A DNA stretch of 64,000 nucleotides from Pseudarthrobacter sp. W1I19 (GTDB lineage Bacteria; Actinomycetota; Actinomycetes; Actinomycetales; Micrococcaceae): positions 2,356,001 through 2,420,000 of the forward strand of contig NZ_JAUSZR010000001.1 of the NCBI RefSeq assembly GCF_030817835.1. Reading direction: 5' to 3'. Under the pieces are notes generated by a model. It saw only the letters and a list, made by a program, of their open reading frames with translations, ran no database searches and was not told where the DNA came from. A program made the translations under genes and the position numbers. Position 1 is the stretch's first letter. Each line of letters begins with the position of its first letter. Shown in pieces: positions 40,708-50,128 of this stretch.

Positions 40708-41185
40708 CAGTCAGGGGTTCGGTCCTGGCAGCGCACGAGGCCCGTTGCAAACCTGACGGGTGCGCCACCCGGTTGTTCCGGCCCGTATCGTCGCACCAGT
40801 CCAGGGCGTAGGGAACAGCCTCCACCGATGCCTCCCCTGCGGACGTCTGTTGCGGGAGGACGAACCGGAAACTGAATCCGCCGGCGTCGTTCATCGGGGC
40901 AGTTTCCTTGATGACATTCTGGCCGGCTGCATCGGTAACCGTGACCTGAATGAGGGCGTCCTGGCCGTAGCGGGGATTACAGAGCGCGTCGTCGGCGCCA
41001 ACCGCGACGATGTCGCCGGGCTTCGCAGATGAAGGGCTCACGGCGTAGTCGGGCGGGAAACACGGCGGTTCGTCCTGCCAGGAGGCCCGGCAAGCGGATG
41101 AAGCCGCAACGAGAAAAACGCCAATTGCCGCTACCAGGATTGCCCTCTGACAAATCTGGGCCGCCCCACCGGTTCGGAGTCGCAT
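40697..41185 (-). CDS. Hypothetical lipoprotein with Ig-like body
   Basis: 162 residues. A signal peptide (AILVAAIGVFLVAASSAC) with a lipobox cysteine near residue 32 is followed by a beta-rich stretch reminiscent of bacterial surface Ig-like modules (SPSSAKPGDIVAV, ALIQVTVTDAAGQNV, GGFSFRFVLP). Four or five further cysteines are spread through the mature protein. No family is recognised with confidence. It converges on and overlaps the preceding lipoprotein gene. Confidence 0.68.
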   Translation of the reverse strand: MRLRTGGAAQICQRAILVAAIGVFLVAASSACRASWQDEPPCFPPDYAVSPSSAKPGDIVAVGADDALCNPRYGQDALIQVTVTDAAGQNVIKETAPMNDAGGFSFRFVLPQQTSAGEASVEAVPYALDWCDDTGRNNRVAHPSGLQRASCAARTEPLTVTL

Positions 41186-41238
41186 GGGCTCATTATCGAG
41201 GGTGTTGACGGCAGGTAGTCCTGTCGCCGGGAGTTTTC

Positions 41239-41952
41239 TTGCATAGTTTTACTGGAGCAGTCGTCCTCGTCACCGGAGCAAACGGCGGCATCGGAACGAA
41301 CTTCGTCCACCACGCGCTCGCCCGCGGCGCCAGCAAGGTTTACGCCACCGCCCGGAACCCCCGGACCTGGGATGACGAGCGGATTGTGCCCCTCACATTG
41401 GATGTCACAGATCCCGCCTCAATCCAGGCAGCAACCGAGGCCGCCCGGGACGTCACTGTGTTGATCAACAACGCCGGAGCCGCTGTGGCCAGCGCGGGGA
41501 TCCTCACCCACACTGCTGAGGAAATCCGGACCAACGTGGAGACGAACTTCCTCGGCCCGCTGTTCCTCGCCCGCGCCTTCGCACCGGTCCTGTCGGCGAA
41601 GGACGAATCGGCCATCATCGACATCCACTCGGCCATGAGCTGGTACGCCGTAGGCGGCATTTACAGTGCCACCAAAGCAGCCCTCTGGTCAGCCACCAAC
41701 TCCTTGCGCCTGGAACTCGCCCCCGCGGGGGTCCACGTGGTGGGCGTCCACGTCGGATATGTCGACACTGCCATGGCCGCCAAGGCCACCGATCCCAAGA
41801 TGGAACCGGCCCACCTCGTACGCATCGTTTTGGATGCGGTCGAAGCCGGCGAGTACGAGGTACTCGCCGACGAGACATCCGCGCAGCTCAAGGCCGGACT
41901 CAGCGCCCCGATCGAGGTGATGTACCCACAGCTGGATGCCACGAACGTGTAG
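41239..41952 (+). CDS. Short-chain dehydrogenase/reductase
   Basis: 237 residues. TGANGGIG cofactor loop (about 12-19), NNAG (about 75), and YSATKAALWS with the catalytic Tyr/Lys (about 143-147). The start is TTG 41239, supported by GGGAG 5 bp upstream; no ATG precedes the cofactor motif. It resembles actinobacterial SDRs of unknown substrate. It is isolated, divergent from the lipoprotein gene and followed by the RibD-like reductase. Confidence 0.85.
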   Translation: MHSFTGAVVLVTGANGGIGTNFVHHALARGASKVYATARNPRTWDDERIVPLTLDVTDPASIQAATEAARDVTVLINNAGAAVASAGILTHTAEEIRTNVETNFLGPLFLARAFAPVLSAKDESAIIDIHSAMSWYAVGGIYSATKAALWSATNSLRLELAPAGVHVVGVHVGYVDTAMAAKATDPKMEPAHLVRIVLDAVEAGEYEVLADETSAQLKAGLSAPIEVMYPQLDATNV

Positions 41953-42068
41953 AAATTCCTGGTCGCCGTACCAGCCCCTCTTCCTAACCGGCGGGCACGA
42001 CTCACATGCTAGGCTGCCCGGAACCCCACGCGGCTGTATGAAGGCCGCGCTCACTCAGGAGGTACGCA

Positions 42069-42674
42069 ATGCCGGACACCACCTGCCACATGTCAATCTC
42101 GCTGGACGGCTTTGTCGCCGGGCCGGACCAGAGCCGGGAGAACCCGCTGGGCAGGCGGGGGCTGGAGCTGCACGGCTGGCACATCGGCGACCCGCGGGCC
42201 AACGATGCCGACAAGGTCGCGAACGGGTGGCTTATGCGTCCGCGGGGAGCGTATGTGATGGGTCGGAATATGTTCGGCCCCGTCCGCGGGGACTGGGACG
42301 AGGAATGGAGCGGCTGGTGGGGAGCCGAACCCCCGTACCACGCGCCGGTGTTCGTACTGACCCATCACGCGCACGAGCCGATCCAGATGACCGGCGGGAC
42401 GACCTTCCACTTCGTGACTGAAGGGTTCGATGCGGCCTACGCAGCAGCCCGCGAGGCTGCCGGGGACAATGGCGTCGATATCGCCGGTGGGGCCTCGACC
42501 GTCCGGCAGGCACTCATCGCCGGCGTGGTGGACGAGCTCACCCTCGACATCGCCCCGGTCCTGCTCGGCTCGGGCGAGCGCATCTTCGACGGCGTGGAAT
42601 CCTTCGACTTCGCACCCACCGAGGTGCTTCACTCACCCCTGGCTACCCACATCCGCTATCGGCGCGTCAATTAA
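42069..42674 (+). CDS. Dihydrofolate reductase-family protein (RibD C-terminal domain)
   Basis: 201 residues. RibD_C/DHFR-like landmarks: MSISLDGFVAGPD near the N-terminus, YVMGRNMFG, VDIAGGASTVRQALIAG and ELTLDIAPVLLGSGERIFDG. These stand-alone proteins are common in actinobacteria and of mostly unknown substrate; NADPH binding is expected. ATG 42069 follows CAGGAGG after 5 bp. Confidence 0.88.
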   Translation: MPDTTCHMSISLDGFVAGPDQSRENPLGRRGLELHGWHIGDPRANDADKVANGWLMRPRGAYVMGRNMFGPVRGDWDEEWSGWWGAEPPYHAPVFVLTHHAHEPIQMTGGTTFHFVTEGFDAAYAAAREAAGDNGVDIAGGASTVRQALIAGVVDELTLDIAPVLLGSGERIFDGVESFDFAPTEVLHSPLATHIRYRRVN

Positions 42675-42707
42675 CCATGTAGTCGGAACCAGTACCTGGC
42701 AGTCTCC

Positions 42708-42932
42708 ATGCGGTGGGAACTGCACCCGGTTCGACGAGGCCGAGCCGCGAATCAGCCCGAGCTCGACATCGTGGAGGAACTGGCCCAGGTAGCGCAATGG
42801 GCCGGGGTCACGCTCTTCGAGCTCGCCATCGCGTTCGTCATCAACCACCGGGGCGTCACGTCAGCCGTTGTGGGACCGCGCACCATGGAACAGCTGGAGT
42901 CCGGCTTCCCTCCCAACGCCAATGCGGCATGA
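42708..42932 (+). pseudogene. C-terminal fragment of an aldo/keto reductase
   Basis: The last 55 codons read like the end of an aldo/keto reductase: LAQVAQWAGVTLFELAIAF, VINHRGVTSAVVGPRT, then MEQLE. The barrel and active-site Tyr are absent and the sequence before 42760 does not fit. It is probably a deletion remnant. No ribosome site of note. Confidence 0.65.
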
Positions 42933-42949
42933 GCCAGGTCGTTCTCGCC

Positions 42950-42961
42950 TCACACGAGTTA
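42950..42961 (+). promoter_or_regulatory. Candidate LacI operator upstream of the first LacI gene
   Basis: TCACACGAGTTA matches 10 of 12 bases of the perfect palindrome TAACACGTGTTA at 44218. It lies 32 bp before the LacI start, next to a TATGCT box (42965-42970), suggesting autoregulation. Confidence 0.4.
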
Positions 42962-42993
42962 GCTATGCTAAATCGAGAGGCAAGGGGATCGGG

Positions 42994-44037
42994 ATGGGCA
43001 AACGTAAAGCGACAGCACTGGATGTGGCGCGACGGGCAGGGGTGTCCCGCAGCGCAGTCTCGCTGGTGCTGAACGGCAGGGCGAACGGCAACGTCACTGC
43101 CGAACGCCAGGAGCGCGTGCTCCGCGCCGCGGCGGAACTGGATTACACGCCCAACTCCGTTGCCCTCAGCCTGCGCAACCAGCAGACATCAACGATTGGC
43201 ATCATTACGGATGACATCGTCACCAGCCCATTCGCCGGCCGGCTGATCAGCGGCGCCTCACGCACTGCCCTGGCCCGCGGGTACATGGTCCTGGTAGTCG
43301 ATTCAGAACATGACACGGCCCGCGAAAGCTCCGCGGCGCAACAACTTGTGCACCGGCAGGTAGACGGAATCATGTACGCCACCGGCAGCCTGCGCGAAAT
43401 TACCGCCCCGCCGGCGATGCTCACCCTGCCGGCAGTTCTGGCCAATTGCACGGATGCCGGCTTCCAGCTCGAGTCGGTCATTCCGGCAGAGGTTGACGGC
43501 GGGCGCGCCGCAGCACAGCTGCTGATTGACCTGGGCCACCGCCGCATCACCCTGTTGACCGGAACTCTCAGCTCGCCTGCCGCCCCGCAACGCGAACAGG
43601 GTTACCGTGAGGCCATGGAACAGGCGGGGCTAGGCCTGGAACAACAGCACGTGCACATGACTGGATGGGACATCGACGAGGGCTACCGGGCCGCTTCCTC
43701 CGTCCTGGTCGCCAGCGACCGGCCGACGGCGATCATTTGCTCCAACGACAGGGTTGCCACCGGCGTTTTGCTGTACGCCGCTGCCGCGGGGCTGCGCGTA
43801 CCGCAGGACCTCTCGGTGGTGGGCTACGACGACCAACAGAACCTCGCTGCCAACCTTGTTCCCGCCCTGACCACGGTGGCACTTCCGCACGCCGAAATCG
43901 GGGCAGCGGCCATGTCCATGCTGTTGGATGCTGTAGAAGGAAAAGCCCCGGCAGCTGGGAAACCGGAATCAGGCACGCTCCACATGCCCTGCCGGATCAT
44001 CCCGCGGGCATCCACCGGAACGGTACCGGCCGGCTAA
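42994..44037 (+). CDS. LacI-family transcriptional regulator (first of two)
   Basis: 347 residues. The N-terminal HTH is ATALDVARRAGVSRSAVSLV followed by LNGRANGNV and the hinge helix region LDYTPNSVALSLR. A periplasmic-binding-protein-like effector domain follows (TIGIITDDI onward, with CSNDRVATGVL and LSVVGYDDQ). ATG 42994 fits LacI N-termini and has AAGGGG 6 bp upstream; the frame extends further but includes only the AKR remnant. It probably represses the sugar ABC/GH32/kinase operon at 44243. Confidence 0.92.
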   Translation: MGKRKATALDVARRAGVSRSAVSLVLNGRANGNVTAERQERVLRAAAELDYTPNSVALSLRNQQTSTIGIITDDIVTSPFAGRLISGASRTALARGYMVLVVDSEHDTARESSAAQQLVHRQVDGIMYATGSLREITAPPAMLTLPAVLANCTDAGFQLESVIPAEVDGGRAAAQLLIDLGHRRITLLTGTLSSPAAPQREQGYREAMEQAGLGLEQQHVHMTGWDIDEGYRAASSVLVASDRPTAIICSNDRVATGVLLYAAAAGLRVPQDLSVVGYDDQQNLAANLVPALTTVALPHAEIGAAAMSMLLDAVEGKAPAAGKPESGTLHMPCRIIPRASTGTVPAG

Positions 44038-44185
44038 CCTGGCGGGACATTTCCCAGCCATCTGGCTGCTGAAACCTCGGGACGGGGACGACCTGTTCGG
44101 CCCGCGGCCGGGAACGCACTGTTCAACCTGTGACTCTGGAGATCATCCTTGCTATACGAACCCCTTGACGACGACATAACGATAC

Positions 44186-44229
44186 TTGACACGTGTTAGG
44201 TGCCCATCTAACCTACTTAACACGTGTTA
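44186..44229 (+). promoter_or_regulatory. Promoter with two LacI-type operators before the sugar ABC operon
   Basis: TTGACA (44186-44191), 17-bp spacer, TAACCT (44209-44214). Operator 1, TGACACGTGTTA (44187-44198), overlaps the -35. Operator 2, TAACACGTGTTA (44218-44229), is a perfect palindrome just after the -10. The copies are 31 bp apart, on the same face of the helix. Confidence 0.75.
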
Positions 44230-44242
44230 GGAGGAACCGACA

Positions 44243-45703
44243 ATGACGTCTGAAAAGCCACCGGGCGAAACAAACCCCTCGTACGCGCCGCGGCCGGGCA
44301 GCAGGCTTTCACAGCTCACGCGGCGTTCCATGCTGGGCCTTACCGGCCTGGCCGTTGCGGGAGCCACGGTGGGCGCCTGGCCGCGGCTGACCGGGAGTGA
44401 CATTCCGGGGCGCGGGAGCAAGGCCCTGAACATCGCCATCCTTGGAACGGCGGCGGATGCGTCCGCCCGCCAGGGTCTGGTGAACGCCTTTACCGCCGCC
44501 CACCCTGATATTCCGGTCCGCCTGCAGGCTATTCAGGGCGCGGACTGGAAGGATTTCTTTTCCAAGATCCTCACCATGGCCGCCGCCGGAACACCGCCGG
44601 ACGTTGTCTACGTAGCCACCGAAGGCGCCCAACTGTTCGCCGATAAGCTCGCCGAGCCGCTGGATGACTATGTTCGCCGCGACGCTGCGGACATGGGCGA
44701 CTACTTCGATGACGTTCATCCGAGCCTGCTGGAAGCCTTCATGTACCAAGGCAACCTCTACCAGCTTCCCCTGGACTGGAACGCAGCGAACATGTACCTG
44801 AATACCACCACCTTCGCCCAGGCCGGGCTCGACCGGCCCAGGGACGATTGGACGCAGGACGACTTCAGTGCCACCCTTCGCGCCCTGCGGAAAGCACGCC
44901 CGGCCGACTTCACCCCGTACTACTGGACCAACCGGCTTTTCGGCGGAGTAGTGCCCTGGCTCTACGCCAACGACACCAGCTTCCTGACCGAAACCAAGGC
45001 TCCCGGTGGGGACTGGCTTTGGGACCGTTTTTACCCGAACGACTCCGCCCGGGCGACCCGCGGCGGCGGCTATCAATGGCTGGCTCCGAACGCGGAAGAC
45101 GGGCGGGTTATCGAGACCTTCGAGTACCTGCGCGAGCTCGTCGCCGAAGGACTGGGCGTGCGTCCCGAATCCGGGGGCGGCAACGCCCTGGTTGGCCTGT
45201 TCGGCAACAACCGTATCGGCACCACGCCTGCAGGCGGCTACTGGGCGCAGGGCCTGCACGAGGCCGGAATGACAGCCGACCAGTTTGACGTCCAGTTCTT
45301 CCCCCGTTGGCGGACGCAGCGGCATCAGTTCGGTGCCGCCGGCTACGCGATCATGCGCACGGCCAAAGACAAGGACGCCGCGTGGGAATGGGTCAAGTTC
45401 TGCTCCAGCCGCGAAGCGATGCAGTTGGCCATTCCCAAGCCGAACACCACTCCCACCCGCCGTTCGATGGTCAACGAGTCCTTTTACGCGACCACCGGAC
45501 CCAGGCATTGGAAAGTCTTCTACGACACCCTCGACAGGTTCCCCACCTCCGGCCCCATTCCCGCTCCGCCCCAGCAGGCCGCCGTCGAAACTGCCCTGAT
45601 GAAAAACGTTTCCACCGCCGTCAGCGGCAGCTCCGCTGATGTTAAGGCCGCGATGGGCACCCTGCAGCGCGATCTCGAACTGGCCCTGAGGAGGAACTCA
45701 TGA
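44243..45703 (+). CDS. Sugar ABC transporter substrate-binding protein (family 1), Tat-type signal
   Basis: 486 residues. The N-terminus has a twin-arginine motif (LTRRSMLGLTGLAVAGATVG, residues about 28-47), so it is probably exported folded by Tat; no lipobox Cys is seen after it. The body is SBP_bac_1: LNIAILGTAADASARQGLV, FSKILTMAAAGTPPDVVYV, and a C-terminal AAWEWVKFCSSREAM. Given the GH32 and fructokinase genes downstream, the ligand is likely a fructose-containing oligosaccharide. RBS AGGAGG. The stop overlaps the next start by 4 bp. Confidence 0.9.
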   Translation: MTSEKPPGETNPSYAPRPGSRLSQLTRRSMLGLTGLAVAGATVGAWPRLTGSDIPGRGSKALNIAILGTAADASARQGLVNAFTAAHPDIPVRLQAIQGADWKDFFSKILTMAAAGTPPDVVYVATEGAQLFADKLAEPLDDYVRRDAADMGDYFDDVHPSLLEAFMYQGNLYQLPLDWNAANMYLNTTTFAQAGLDRPRDDWTQDDFSATLRALRKARPADFTPYYWTNRLFGGVVPWLYANDTSFLTETKAPGGDWLWDRFYPNDSARATRGGGYQWLAPNAEDGRVIETFEYLRELVAEGLGVRPESGGGNALVGLFGNNRIGTTPAGGYWAQGLHEAGMTADQFDVQFFPRWRTQRHQFGAAGYAIMRTAKDKDAAWEWVKFCSSREAMQLAIPKPNTTPTRRSMVNESFYATTGPRHWKVFYDTLDRFPTSGPIPAPPQQAAVETALMKNVSTAVSGSSADVKAAMGTLQRDLELALRRNS

Positions 45704-46629
45704 CCACCCCTTCCACCGCTCCACACCAAACCGTGCAACCAGCCGCCGCGCGCCGCTCGTTCGTCGAGCGATGGCTGGCCATGATCTTCCTTGCTCCCAC
45801 GGTGCTCGGGATGGCCCTGTTCACTTTTCTGCCGATCATCGGCTCGCTGGTGCTTGCCTTTTTCCGCTGGGACATCATTTCGGCCCCCCAGTTCGTCGGT
45901 TTCGCCAACTTCGCCTCCCTGGCCGAGGACCCCACTGTCCGCGTGTCCTTTCTAAACACCATCGTGTTCGTCATTGTCGCGGTGGTGCTTCAACTGGGCA
46001 TCGCCCTTGGCCTGGCCTCCATGCTGCAGGCCAGAATGCCTTCCTGGCTGAGGGTTTTCCTTCGTTCCACCTTCTTCTTCCCCCTGGTCCTTTCCGCCGC
46101 GTCGGTGTCCATCTTCATGCGGTACATGTTCAACGAACAGTTCGGCGTAGTGAACTGGCTCCTGTCCCTGGCCGGCATTCCCGCAGTGCCATGGCTGACC
46201 AGTCCCGTGGCATCCGCAGCCGTGGTGGTCCTGGTCTACGTATGGCAGAACTTCGGGTTCTCCTTTCTTCTCTTCCTCGGCGCCTTGACCAACATTCCCA
46301 AGGAACTCCACGAGGCCGCGAACCTGGACGGCGCCACAGGCTGGAAACAGTTCAGCAATGTCACTCTTCCGCTGATCAGTCCCACGGTGCTCGTCGCCTC
46401 CGTGATGGCAATCATCAGTGCGCTGCAGGTCTTCGACCAGCCCTACGTCCTGACCAACGGCGGGCCAGGTGATTCCACCCGCACCGCCGTCATGGTCATC
46501 TTCGAATCGGCCTTCCAGCAACTCGAGTTCGGGGAAGCCTCGGCCATCGGCCTGATACTCACCGTGCTCATCCTTGCCGTCACCGCACTGCAATTCCGCC
46601 TCAGCCGCCGCTTCGTCTTCTACCAGTGA
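45700..46629 (+). CDS. Sugar ABC transporter permease (MalF/UgpA type, CUT1)
   Basis: 309 residues, six predicted membrane segments (first at about 30-50). The EAA loop is EAANLDGATGWKQFSNVTLPLI. It pairs with the following permease. Starts inside the SBP stop (ATGA). Confidence 0.93.
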   Translation: MTTPSTAPHQTVQPAAARRSFVERWLAMIFLAPTVLGMALFTFLPIIGSLVLAFFRWDIISAPQFVGFANFASLAEDPTVRVSFLNTIVFVIVAVVLQLGIALGLASMLQARMPSWLRVFLRSTFFFPLVLSAASVSIFMRYMFNEQFGVVNWLLSLAGIPAVPWLTSPVASAAVVVLVYVWQNFGFSFLLFLGALTNIPKELHEAANLDGATGWKQFSNVTLPLISPTVLVASVMAIISALQVFDQPYVLTNGGPGDSTRTAVMVIFESAFQQLEFGEASAIGLILTVLILAVTALQFRLSRRFVFYQ

Positions 46630-46637
46630 GGTCCCTC

Positions 46638-47549
46638 ATGTCCAGCCAGACCCTGCACACGGGGACCGACAAGCATTCCGGTTCCATCACAGGCAAACCT
46701 TCCACGCCTAAGCGCTACCGCAACACCCGCCTGCCGGCTGCCGGAACCGTCGGCAGGTACACCGCACTGGCCGTGGCGGCCGCTCTGACCCTCGGGCCCG
46801 TCCTGTGGACCCTGTCCACCTCCTTGCGGACGCCGTCGGAATCCTTCAACCTGCCACCGTCCTTCCTGCCCATCAACCCGGACTTCACCGCTTACCAAGA
46901 GGTGTTCAAGCAGATCAACGTGGGCCTCCTGGTCCTGAACAGCGCGCTGGTGACCGGGCTGATCGCGCTTGGCCAGATGGCTTCGGCCACCCTTGCCGGC
47001 TATGCCTTCGCCCGTCTGGACTTCCGCGGCAAGAAGGCCATCTTCTCGCTGGTGCTGGCCACCATGATGGTCCCGGTGCAGGTCACGATCGTCCCGGTGT
47101 TTATGCTCATTCGAGGGATGGGCCTGTCCGACACCCTGCTGGCCCTGATCCTGCCGGCCATACCCACGGCCTTCGGCACCTTCCTGATGCGCCAATATTT
47201 CCTGGGCCTGCCAAACGACTTCGCAGAAGCGGCCGCCCTGGACGGCGCCGGACCATGGCGGATCTTCCGTTCTGTCTACGTCCCGCTGGCGGTCCCCGGC
47301 ATGGCAATCGTCGGGATCCTGGCCTTCAATTTCCACTGGAACGAATTCTTCCGGCCGCTGATCCTCACCATCAGCGAACAGAACTTCACCCTCCCCCTCG
47401 GGCTGGTCACACTCCAAGGCAACCTCGGCACCGGGAGCATATCCGTGGTCCTCGCCGGCGTGATCCTGTCCATGCTGCCCGCACTGGTCGTCTTTATCTT
47501 CGGCCAGCGAACCCTACGCGAAGGCCTCACGGCCGGCGCGAGCAAATAA
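46638..47549 (+). CDS. Sugar ABC transporter permease (MalG/UgpE type, CUT1)
   Basis: 303 residues. Six membrane segments, PSFLPINPDFTAYQEVF near the N-terminus and an EAA loop EAAALDGAGPWRIFRSVYVPLA. ATG 46638 (GAGG 6 bp before) was preferred to the GTG overlapping the previous stop. No ATPase gene accompanies this importer anywhere in the operon, so it must borrow a shared MsmK/MalK-type ATPase encoded elsewhere. Confidence 0.92.
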   Translation: MSSQTLHTGTDKHSGSITGKPSTPKRYRNTRLPAAGTVGRYTALAVAAALTLGPVLWTLSTSLRTPSESFNLPPSFLPINPDFTAYQEVFKQINVGLLVLNSALVTGLIALGQMASATLAGYAFARLDFRGKKAIFSLVLATMMVPVQVTIVPVFMLIRGMGLSDTLLALILPAIPTAFGTFLMRQYFLGLPNDFAEAAALDGAGPWRIFRSVYVPLAVPGMAIVGILAFNFHWNEFFRPLILTISEQNFTLPLGLVTLQGNLGTGSISVVLAGVILSMLPALVVFIFGQRTLREGLTAGASK

Positions 47550-47572
47550 CACAAACCCTCAAAAGGAACCTC

Positions 47573-49090
47573 GTGGATACACTTACTTCGACTCACACGG
47601 CAGCCACAGCAGGCAGCTACCGCCCGGTCCTGCACTACACCGCAAAAGACACCTGGCTCAACGATCCCAACGGCCTGATTTTTCATGAAGGCGTCTATCA
47701 CCTCTACTACCAGAACAACCCGCTGGGTAACGTATGGGGGAACATGTCCTGGGGCCACGCCACCTCTACCGACCTGCTGACCTGGACCGAGCACCCCGTC
47801 GCTATCGCCTGCGACGAGAACGAAGACATCTTTTCCGGCAGCATCGTCTATGACCGTCACAACACCAGCGGATTCGGCAGCGGTTCCCTTGCCCCGCTCG
47901 TGGCGGTCTACACCAGCGCCTTCAAACCGGGCTCCGTACATGAGGGCGTCCAGGCCCAGTCCCTCGCCTACAGCCTGGACGGGGGCTATTCCTGGACAAA
48001 ACACACAAGCAACCCCGTTCTGACCCGCGGGTCCGCCGAGTTCCGCGACCCCAAAGTCTTTTGGTACGACGGCGACGCGGGCAGTTACTGGGTGATGGTC
48101 GCCGTCGAAGCCACAGACTTCCAGGTGGTCCTCTACAAATCCCAGGACCTGAAGAGCTGGGAACTGCTGAGCACCTTCGGTCCCGCAAACGCCACCGGCG
48201 GCGTCTGGGAATGCCCCGACCTGTTTCCGCTGCCCGTGGACGGCGATCCGGAAAACCTCAAGTGGGTCCTTACCGTCAACCTCAATCCCGGCGGGCCCAA
48301 CAACGGCTCAGCCGGCCAATACTTCATCGGCAACTTCGACGGAACCACGTTCGCCTCCGCCAGCACGGTAACTGAAGGCACCCAGGACCTCGACCGGCTG
48401 GCCGAATACCTTTGGCTGGACTGGGGCCGGGACTACTACGCCGCTGTCTCCTTCAGCGACGCCCCGGACAACCGCCGCCTCATGATCGGCTGGATGAACA
48501 ACTGGGAGTACGCCAACCACATCCCCACCACACCCTGGCGCAGTCCCATGAGCCTCGCCCGCGAAATTTCACTACAGACAAGGAACGGAAAACTGTGCCT
48601 GGTCCAGCAGCCGGCGGGTGACTGGGCTGGGCTGGCCGACCAGGAGCCATTCTCCCTTTCTGGAGCCACCATCCACGAGGGCGTGCAGGTTCTGGCCGGT
48701 GCGGCCGGCACGGTCCACTGCATTGATGTCAGCTTCACCCCCGGAAGCGCAGAGGAATTTGGCCTCATCCTGCGCGGGGACGGCGTCAACGGAACCCGAG
48801 TGGGAATCCGCCCCGATGAAGGAACCCTGGTGGTGGACCGGCGGGAATCCGGGCGGACAGATTTCCACGCAACGTTCGCCTCCATCGACACCGCTCCCGT
48901 CCCGGTGAAGCAGGGGACCTACGACCTCACCATCTTCGTGGACCGCTGCTCTGCTGAAGTCTTTGCCCAAGACGGCCAGGTGACCATGACCGAACTGATC
49001 TTCCCTTCCGAGAGCAGCACCGACCTCGCCGTTTACGCCCTCGGCGGCACGGCAACTATCAGCAGCATCAAGGTCACTCAGCTCGTCTAG
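47573..49090 (+). CDS. Cytoplasmic GH32 glycoside hydrolase (fructosidase), first copy
   Basis: 505 residues. GH32 catalytic residues: nucleophile Asp in TWLNDPNGLIF (about residue 29), transition-state stabiliser in EFRDPKVFWY and acid/base Glu in WECPDLFPL. The C-terminal beta-sandwich ends VEVFAQ-type (SAEVFAQDGQVTM). No signal peptide, so it cleaves an imported fructoside in the cytoplasm, releasing fructose for the kinase that follows after 22 bp. GTG 47573 has AAAAGGAA upstream; the frame further upstream is only a shadow of the permease. Confidence 0.92.
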   Translation: MDTLTSTHTAATAGSYRPVLHYTAKDTWLNDPNGLIFHEGVYHLYYQNNPLGNVWGNMSWGHATSTDLLTWTEHPVAIACDENEDIFSGSIVYDRHNTSGFGSGSLAPLVAVYTSAFKPGSVHEGVQAQSLAYSLDGGYSWTKHTSNPVLTRGSAEFRDPKVFWYDGDAGSYWVMVAVEATDFQVVLYKSQDLKSWELLSTFGPANATGGVWECPDLFPLPVDGDPENLKWVLTVNLNPGGPNNGSAGQYFIGNFDGTTFASASTVTEGTQDLDRLAEYLWLDWGRDYYAAVSFSDAPDNRRLMIGWMNNWEYANHIPTTPWRSPMSLAREISLQTRNGKLCLVQQPAGDWAGLADQEPFSLSGATIHEGVQVLAGAAGTVHCIDVSFTPGSAEEFGLILRGDGVNGTRVGIRPDEGTLVVDRRESGRTDFHATFASIDTAPVPVKQGTYDLTIFVDRCSAEVFAQDGQVTMTELIFPSESSTDLAVYALGGTATISSIKVTQLV

Positions 49091-49112
49091 GGCGGCACCT
49101 ACGGCAAGGAAA

Positions 49113-50021
49113 ATGGACATGCACACCAATGGCAAGCCGAACCCTCCCCGGCAGGTGTTGGACGTCGTCGTTATCGGCGAAGCCCTGATCGACGTCGTCA
49201 CCACGCCAGAAGGCACCATCGAACACCCCGGCGGGTCGCCGGCCAATGTCGCCTACGGCCTGGCCCGGCTGGGAGTCAGCACCGGGCTGCTCACTTCCCT
49301 GGGCACTGACCACCGCGGTGATGAACTCGAGGAGCACCTCGCGGGCGCCGGGGTGATGCTCTTGCCCGGCTCCCGCTCACTGGAGAAAACGTCGACGGCG
49401 ACCGCCACCATCGCCAGTGACGGCTCGGCGGGCTACGCCTTCGACATCGCCTGGGATGTCGAACCGCCGGACCTTGCGCACACCCCGCCCATGGTCCTTC
49501 ACACCGGGTCGATCGCAAGTTTCCTGTCACCGGGCGCCGGCAAGGTCAAGGCAATCCTCCAGCACCTCCAGGACGCGTGCACCATCACCTACGACCCCAA
49601 CATCAGGCCGGCGCTGCTCGGAACCCACGCCGAAGCACGCTGCACTTTCGAGGAACTGGTGCACCTCACCAACGTTGTCAAACTCAGCGATGAGGACGCC
49701 GCGTGGCTCTACCCGGAAAAGGCCTTGGAGGAAACCGCATCGCACCTCCTGGGGCTGGGAACAGAGCTCGCTGTCATCACCAGGGGCTCATCAGGCTCGT
49801 TGCTCGCCACTCCCTCCGCCTCCCTCAGCATCCCTGCCATGAAGACCCCTGTTGTTGACACCATCGGCGCCGGCGATTCATACATGTCTGCCCTGATCCT
49901 GGGGCTACTTACCCGCCGAGCCGGCGGCCTCGCGCCTTCTGTCCTTGACCAGCTGGGGTGCACGGCGGCCGCTGCCGCCGCGATCACCGTATCCCGGGCC
50001 GGCGCCCGGCCCCCCCACTGA
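49113..50021 (+). CDS. PfkB-family carbohydrate kinase (likely fructokinase)
   Basis: 302 residues. N-terminal VVVIGEALIDVVTTPEG and the GGSPANVAYGLARLG substrate-binding segment; C-terminal VDTIGAGDSYMSALI with the catalytic Asp. The GGSPANVA pattern and its place after a fructosidase gene fit fructokinase, producing fructose 6-phosphate. It is the last gene of the first LacI-controlled operon. Confidence 0.9.
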   Translation: MDMHTNGKPNPPRQVLDVVVIGEALIDVVTTPEGTIEHPGGSPANVAYGLARLGVSTGLLTSLGTDHRGDELEEHLAGAGVMLLPGSRSLEKTSTATATIASDGSAGYAFDIAWDVEPPDLAHTPPMVLHTGSIASFLSPGAGKVKAILQHLQDACTITYDPNIRPALLGTHAEARCTFEELVHLTNVVKLSDEDAAWLYPEKALEETASHLLGLGTELAVITRGSSGSLLATPSASLSIPAMKTPVVDTIGAGDSYMSALILGLLTRRAGGLAPSVLDQLGCTAAAAAAITVSRAGARPPH

Positions 50022-50128
50022 AGACGAACTCCGCGCAAAACTTCAGCTGCCTTCACACGCGTAGCCAAGCTTCCATTGCGGCCGCCCCGGATGCGCTGCT
50101 GCACCGATCCGGTAGCCAAAAAGGTCCC

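Noticed and set aside
44309..45508. 399-codon minus-strand frame
   Set aside because: Opposite the sugar-binding protein gene, which has a Tat signal, an RBS and an operon context.
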